A stretch of 64,000 nucleotides of DNA, taken from NCBI GenBank assembly GCA_963717445.1, contig OY970334.1:1674001-1738000 (forward strand), read 5' to 3'. The notes beneath the pieces are model-generated. The model searched no databases. It was not told the DNA's origin and worked only from the letters and a program-made list of their open reading frames with translations. The stretch is from JAGVPT01 sp963717445 (lineage in GTDB: Bacteria > Bacteroidota > Ignavibacteria > UBA10030 > UBA8401). This document shows positions 59,926 to 64,000 of the stretch, piece by piece; position 1 is the first letter of the stretch; the number at the start of each line of letters is the position of its first letter. The position numbers were made by a program, and so were the translations under genes.

Positions 59926-62900
59926 CTACTTCATCAACATCAGTTTCTTCACAGCGTTGAATTCACCCGATCCATCCTGGCTCTTCGCCCGGATTCGTAC
60001 GAAATAAATTCCGCTGCTGACGTTGGATGCGTTCCATTCAATGAGGTAATGGTTCGGCGCTTGAATTCCATTGACCAATGAAACCACACGCCGGCCAAGT
60101 ACGTCATAGATGTCCACATTCACAGACGCAACCTTCGGAATATCATAGCCGATTTTCGTCGAAGGGTTGAACGGGTTCGGATAGTTCTGGTTGAGTGCAT
60201 AGACCGTCGGAATTCCACCATTCGCTGCTATAGCCACATCCGTGAGCGCACTGGTTGTGAATGTTGCCGCTCCCGAGAACCCACCTTCACCGCCGGCATT
60301 AACCGCGCTGACATGCCAGTAGTATCTTACGTTCGGCCCCTGCAGTGTATCCGAGGCTACAACGCTTGTATCCACCACGCTGTTGTCGTAAACAATGGCG
60401 GAGAAGTCGGACGCCGACAAAACCTGAATATGATACAACGTCGAATTCGGCACCGAGTTCCAGATATACTGTGTTATTCTGTTGACGTTTGTCGCGGCCT
60501 TTGGCGATACGGTGTTGGGCGAACCGGGGACTTGGGTGGCCGTTGTGAACGAATCCACCGCCGTGAATGCGCTCGACCCACCTTGATTGAATGTCATAAC
60601 CTTCCAATAGTACCGAGCGAGATTTTGAAGCCCGGACACCGCGAGCGACGAATCGTGCTTTGTTGTGTCGGACGTAAGCAATTGTGTTCCTGTGCTGCTG
60701 TATGTCCAGAACTGAACAACATAGTTGCTGTCTCCAGGAGTCGTTTGACCTGCCGGGACTACTCTGCTCCATTTGAAAGTGAAGCTGGTAGACAGGTTTA
60801 AACCATTTTGTGCCGGATACGCCAGCACCGGTGTCGCCGGAACGAACATAACCTGAAATGAATCTACCGGCGAGAACTTAGACGAGCCTGCGCTATTCCA
60901 GCCTCGCACACGCCAGTAGTACCAATAGTTAGGTTTCAGTGGTCCGACCGTCAGCAGTGTATCGAAAGCATCAGTCGAATCGTTGAGAACAAGGGCAGCC
61001 GGCTGTTTAAAGGCGGCGGCTCCACTATCCCTAGTTGCATACTTGTTCAACGTGTCGAGTTGAAAATGATATGTAGAGGCTGAATATACGTAACCACATA
61101 GTAACGTCGGCTTCAGCGGCAACCCTAGCTGAGTATTTGCCGGATAGCGCTGAATCGGTATTACGGAATCAACTGCAATAAGTGTGTGGAAAGTATCAAC
61201 CGCGGACCAACCACCAGTGAATCCGGCTTGGCTCGCTCTCACACGCCAGTAATACTGTGTGGATAGACCAAGTCTTACAACTGAGGATGTGCTGGTCAAC
61301 CCTGTAATATCTTTGAATATCGAGCTGAATGTGCCGGCTGTAGCCACTTGAGCCTCGTATGTGATAGCTCCCGTACCCGCCGTCGACGCATTCCACGTTA
61401 ATGTGTCTGAATTTCCCAGGGCAGTATCACCAAGCGCACGTGTCGGTCTAAGGCTCACAGGTACGGTGGGGACACTCGATCCTTCAACAATCGTCCAATA
61501 TTTTCCTAAGACAGAATAAGCGGTGCTGGTACTAAGCTGCGAATAACTCCAACTCTGGCGTGTTCCATCGGGCCAGTTTACCACGACGCTGTCAAAGGAT
61601 GTTGCCGCGCCGAGGCCGAAGTTCGCCCGCAATGATCCGCCCATACCTGCAGAACCGCCTTCTGCTTTGATGACGCGAACTTGCTTCGTTACTCCAGTCA
61701 ACTGCGCAGCAGTGTACACTGTGAACTTAGCTCCGATGGCCGACATGTTATGACCCGTGCCGACGGGAGTGAAGGCAATCCAGTGGTTGCCGTTGTTGGC
61801 ACTATTCTTCTGCATCCAAGCAGAGCCAGCGGTAAACTGGAATATGTCAAGGAAGCCATCGTTATTGTAGTCAACAAAGGCTCCCGCTCGCGAATTATTT
61901 CCCGCCACGCCATCCGTGGTTGTTTCTTCAGTAAACGTACCATTACCGTTGTTCTTGTACAAATGTGAGCCTCCGTTGGTCACACTTGTGTATATATCTG
62001 GCCACCCATCATTATTGTAGTCGCCTACATCTATTGCGCGTTGGTGCGTATCCTGAACCAATCCGCTGTTGGCAACGACGTGTACTCCATCCCACTTGTA
62101 TGTAAACGTGCCGTCTCCATTTCCGTACAGGATAATATCGCCCCTTAACGTATCATTGCCGTCCCTGTTATCGTTGGCATTAAGCCCGTTCAATATGAGA
62201 TCCTCGTTACCATCGTTGTTGAGGTCGCCCCATGTCTCGCCAATGGCAGCGAAATGGCGCACCGTATCGTCGACAATAATACCAGTGTCCGCATGAGCGC
62301 TGGCATATTCAATACTGTCAGCAGTCCCGGCCTTATTAAGCTTTACAGAATCGACAGCATAGATCGTCGGATTTCCCGGAAGCGTCGCGGAAGTCGGAAC
62401 ATAAAACTTACCGGTTCCATCGTTCATGAACAGGACGCATCCCTTTCGAGCAGTGCCATATGTACCGGTGTCTGTTCTGGAGAATCCATTTCGGAAACTC
62501 GGCATCAATAAATCCATGTAGCCGTCATTATTTGCATCCAGGAATCGTACATCCCAGGATTCAAATGAACGACTGGTGTCTATGCCAACATTTGCACCAG
62601 TGGCTCCCCTTCCTATATCAGTAAAGCCGCTTGGTCCGCCTTTAAGGAGCCATATACCGCCTGCGGGCACCGGTACCGGATTATTACCGGAAAGACCTGC
62701 GAAGTTTCCAGGCCACGCAACGCTAAGGTAATTGCTGTGATCGATGGGTGCTGCCGCAAGTCCTTGGAAGACTTCGCCGGTAACTCCCGCCGTGGCAAGA
62801 TCGCCGGTTCCGGTTGCCAAGGTGAATACTCCGGCGGTGTTATAGTACAGACCGCTGGCAGGAGTGCCGCCATTAGTCGTGAACAAATCGAGAACTCCGT

Positions 62901-63204
62901 CACCATTGAAATCAGCTAACAGTGCACCGACTCCGTTGGGCTGCAGCGTAATGTTTTGCGTCATTGTAGAGACAGCCGGAACGAATGATGTAATATTATT
63001 TATCATGACGCTGGTGGATGGGGTGAACACATCCAGGTTGCCATTATTAAGCAGATCTCCCCACGAGAAGCCGCCGTTCGCTGCACTGAGCGCCGGAGCA
63101 ATCGTAGGTCCGGTTGAGAACGACACTTCCTGCGCCAGCAATGTGCCCGTCCCGAGAAAGAGAAGAGCTATCCCTGCTGTTATTAATTGTACGAACCTTT
63201 TCAT
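59926..63204 (-). CDS. Large secreted VCBS/FG-GAP repeat protein with UnbV, FN3-like and T9SS domains
   Basis: After a signal peptide (FVQLITAGIALLFLGTGTLLAQ) this protein of about 1092 residues has several calcium-binding FG-GAP/VCBS-type repeats (LLADFNGDGVLDLFTTNGG, FLDANNDGYMDLLMPSF, WGDLNNDGNEDLILNGL, VGDYNNDGWPDIYTSVTNGG), then an ASPIC/UnbV-type domain (GAKFTVYTAAQLTG, VVVNWPDGTRQSWS), about four FN3-like repeats (LDTLNKYATRDSG, QYYWRVRASQAGFTGGWSAV), and a T9SS type A sorting domain ending in KKLMLMK. It is probably a surface-exposed adhesion or glycan-binding protein; no enzymatic motif is seen. GGAGGAAAT directly precedes ATG 63204, which is preferred to the longer frame from 63276. 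Confidence 0.87.
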   Translation of the reverse strand: MKRFVQLITAGIALLFLGTGTLLAQEVSFSTGPTIAPALSAANGGFSWGDLLNNGNLDVFTPSTSVMINNITSFVPAVSTMTQNITLQPNGVGALLADFNGDGVLDLFTTNGGTPASGLYYNTAGVFTLATGTGDLATAGVTGEVFQGLAAAPIDHSNYLSVAWPGNFAGLSGNNPVPVPAGGIWLLKGGPSGFTDIGRGATGANVGIDTSRSFESWDVRFLDANNDGYMDLLMPSFRNGFSRTDTGTYGTARKGCVLFMNDGTGKFYVPTSATLPGNPTIYAVDSVKLNKAGTADSIEYASAHADTGIIVDDTVRHFAAIGETWGDLNNDGNEDLILNGLNANDNRDGNDTLRGDIILYGNGDGTFTYKWDGVHVVANSGLVQDTHQRAIDVGDYNNDGWPDIYTSVTNGGSHLYKNNGNGTFTEETTTDGVAGNNSRAGAFVDYNNDGFLDIFQFTAGSAWMQKNSANNGNHWIAFTPVGTGHNMSAIGAKFTVYTAAQLTGVTKQVRVIKAEGGSAGMGGSLRANFGLGAATSFDSVVVNWPDGTRQSWSYSQLSTSTAYSVLGKYWTIVEGSSVPTVPVSLRPTRALGDTALGNSDTLTWNASTAGTGAITYEAQVATAGTFSSIFKDITGLTSTSSVVRLGLSTQYYWRVRASQAGFTGGWSAVDTFHTLIAVDSVIPIQRYPANTQLGLPLKPTLLCGYVYSASTYHFQLDTLNKYATRDSGAAAFKQPAALVLNDSTDAFDTLLTVGPLKPNYWYYWRVRGWNSAGSSKFSPVDSFQVMFVPATPVLAYPAQNGLNLSTSFTFKWSRVVPAGQTTPGDSNYVVQFWTYSSTGTQLLTSDTTKHDSSLAVSGLQNLARYYWKVMTFNQGGSSAFTAVDSFTTATQVPGSPNTVSPKAATNVNRITQYIWNSVPNSTLYHIQVLSASDFSAIVYDNSVVDTSVVASDTLQGPNVRYYWHVSAVNAGGEGGFSGAATFTTSALTDVAIAANGGIPTVYALNQNYPNPFNPSTKIGYDIPKVASVNVDIYDVLGRRVVSLVNGIQAPNHYLIEWNASNVSSGIYFVRIRAKSQDGSGEFNAVKKLMLMK

Positions 63205-63526
63205 ATTTCCTCCAAGGTGTGTTATCGCTATGAAGCTATTAACTAGTAAAACGGTACTACAATATCCTACAAACATCCGATCTACATCTTATACGACTGA
63301 AAATGTTCACCCTTGCTAGATCTGCCGTGACTTTATTTTTCTCATTTGATTCGCACGGCAATTAGTGCCGATCACTGAACTGAATTCCCTGAATCAAATC
63401 ACCTCCTTTAGCACAAATTTTTTATCGTTGCGTTACTAAACTCATCCCTTCCCGGATTCGGAGTTCCGTCCAGCATAGAGCAGAAGAACCTCCGACCGGG
63501 ACGCCAAGGGAACATCAAAAGATGTG
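63205..63526. other. Intergenic region with no supported gene
   Basis: About 320 bases hold the promoter region of the VCBS-type protein gene and the 3' flank of the next one. I see no convincing repeat or coding sequence. Confidence 0.5.
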
Positions 63527-64000
63527 TTATTTCATAAGAACTAATTTCTTGGTCATTGTGTTGTTTCCAGCCTCCAGCCTGTAGAAATAGACCCCGCTCG
63601 CAAACCGGCTGCCGTCAAACACTGCTGTGTGATTCCCAATTTGTTGAACACCTGAGAACAATGTTGCTACCTCTTGTCCAAGGATGTTGTAGACCTTCAA
63701 CGTTACAGTACCCGGTCTGAGGAACCGAATAGTTAATAGTCGTTGTGGGGTTGAATGGATTCGGAAAATTCTGGCCAAGCGCGAATACCGCCGGAATGGC
63801 GGATGGCTGTTGCTTCACGCCGGTAGTAATACCATTGGTGAGCAAATCCGTTATATTGGCATGTTCCGTCCCTTCCTGAGCTTGCCAAGTGGTGTATTGC
63901 GACGGCCACCAATGGTACAGATCGCCGAGCGGAAAGCCGCCCATTGCGGCTGTCGTTAGTGTAGTATTCGAGTACGACAAGTCCTCATTCATGGGCCACT
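63527..64000 (-). CDS. C-terminal part of a T9SS cargo protein, cut by the window edge and frameshifted
   Basis: Two frames encode the tail of one protein. The upstream frame reads TTTAAMGGFPLGDLYHWWPS, then VFALGQNFPNPFNPTTTINYSVPQTG; the downstream frame continues TVTLKVYNILGQEVATLF and ends GVYFYRLEAGNNTMTKKLVL. Removing one T at 63707 joins these as QTGYVTLKVYN, a normal T9SS type A sorting domain. The frame remains open to the end of the window at 64000, so the main domain is outside. The protein is exported, but its role is unknown. FPLGDLYHWWP looks like a common tail of large surface proteins of this group. Confidence 0.7.

Overview
The window looks like a chromosomal stretch from a free-living, polysaccharide-degrading bacterium of the FCB group, most likely an Ignavibacteria/Ignavibacteriota-type lineage rather than a classical Bacteroides. 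The main reason is the repeated C-terminal secretion module with an NYPNPFNPTT core followed by a (V/I)YD(V/I)LGR stretch, typical of type IX secretion cargo in that group. No SusC/SusD pair and no dedicated regulator is visible. Taxonomy is inferred from protein style only.

Layout. 1-8.2 kb is an accessory, defence-flavoured region: the end of an unidentified gene overlapping a nucleotidyltransferase, an AbiEi antitoxin with no intact partner, a frameshifted DUF4062/RecG-like ATPase, and a four-helix membrane protein overlapping a SET-domain methyltransferase. An esterase and a T9SS-exported sugar dehydrogenase-like propeller lie among them. An IS1182-type element (9596-11248) sits just upstream of a frameshifted GH88/GH105 hydrolase. 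11.6-36.3 kb is a beta-mannan/glucomannan locus: GH94 and GH130 phosphorylases, a GPH sugar symporter, GH9, GH2, a secreted epimerase-GH26 mannanase fusion, CE2 esterase, GH28, a GH5 mannanase lipoprotein, two membrane glycosyltransferases, PPK2 and a second GH94. 36.6-44.1 kb is an operon with a hexuronate-type MFS transporter, GH105 and three enzymes of a Weimberg-type pentonate pathway (IlvD/Edd dehydratase, FAH-family dehydratase, 2-oxoglutarate semialdehyde dehydrogenase). 44.2-59.4 kb is a xylan/hemicellulose locus on the minus strand: beta-helix protein, two GH10 xylanases, acetylesterase, GH29, GH27, a GH67 stump, GH35 and GH30. The end holds a VCBS/UnbV-like T9SS protein and the tail of another T9SS protein.

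How the genes fit together. GH26 and GH5 would cut mannan outside the cell or in the periplasm, CE2 would remove acetyl groups, the epimerase domain could turn Man-Man ends into Man-Glc, and GH130 and GH94 would split the imported disaccharides with phosphate, saving ATP. In the second half GH10/GH30 cut xylan, GH27/GH29/GH35 and the esterase trim side chains, and pentonates would be carried to 2-oxoglutarate.

The region also shows decay and rearrangement. At least six single-base frameshifts, a GH67 stump, a GH9 stump and several families of palindromic intergenic repeats are present. Whether the frameshifts are real or assembly errors cannot be decided from the sequence alone.
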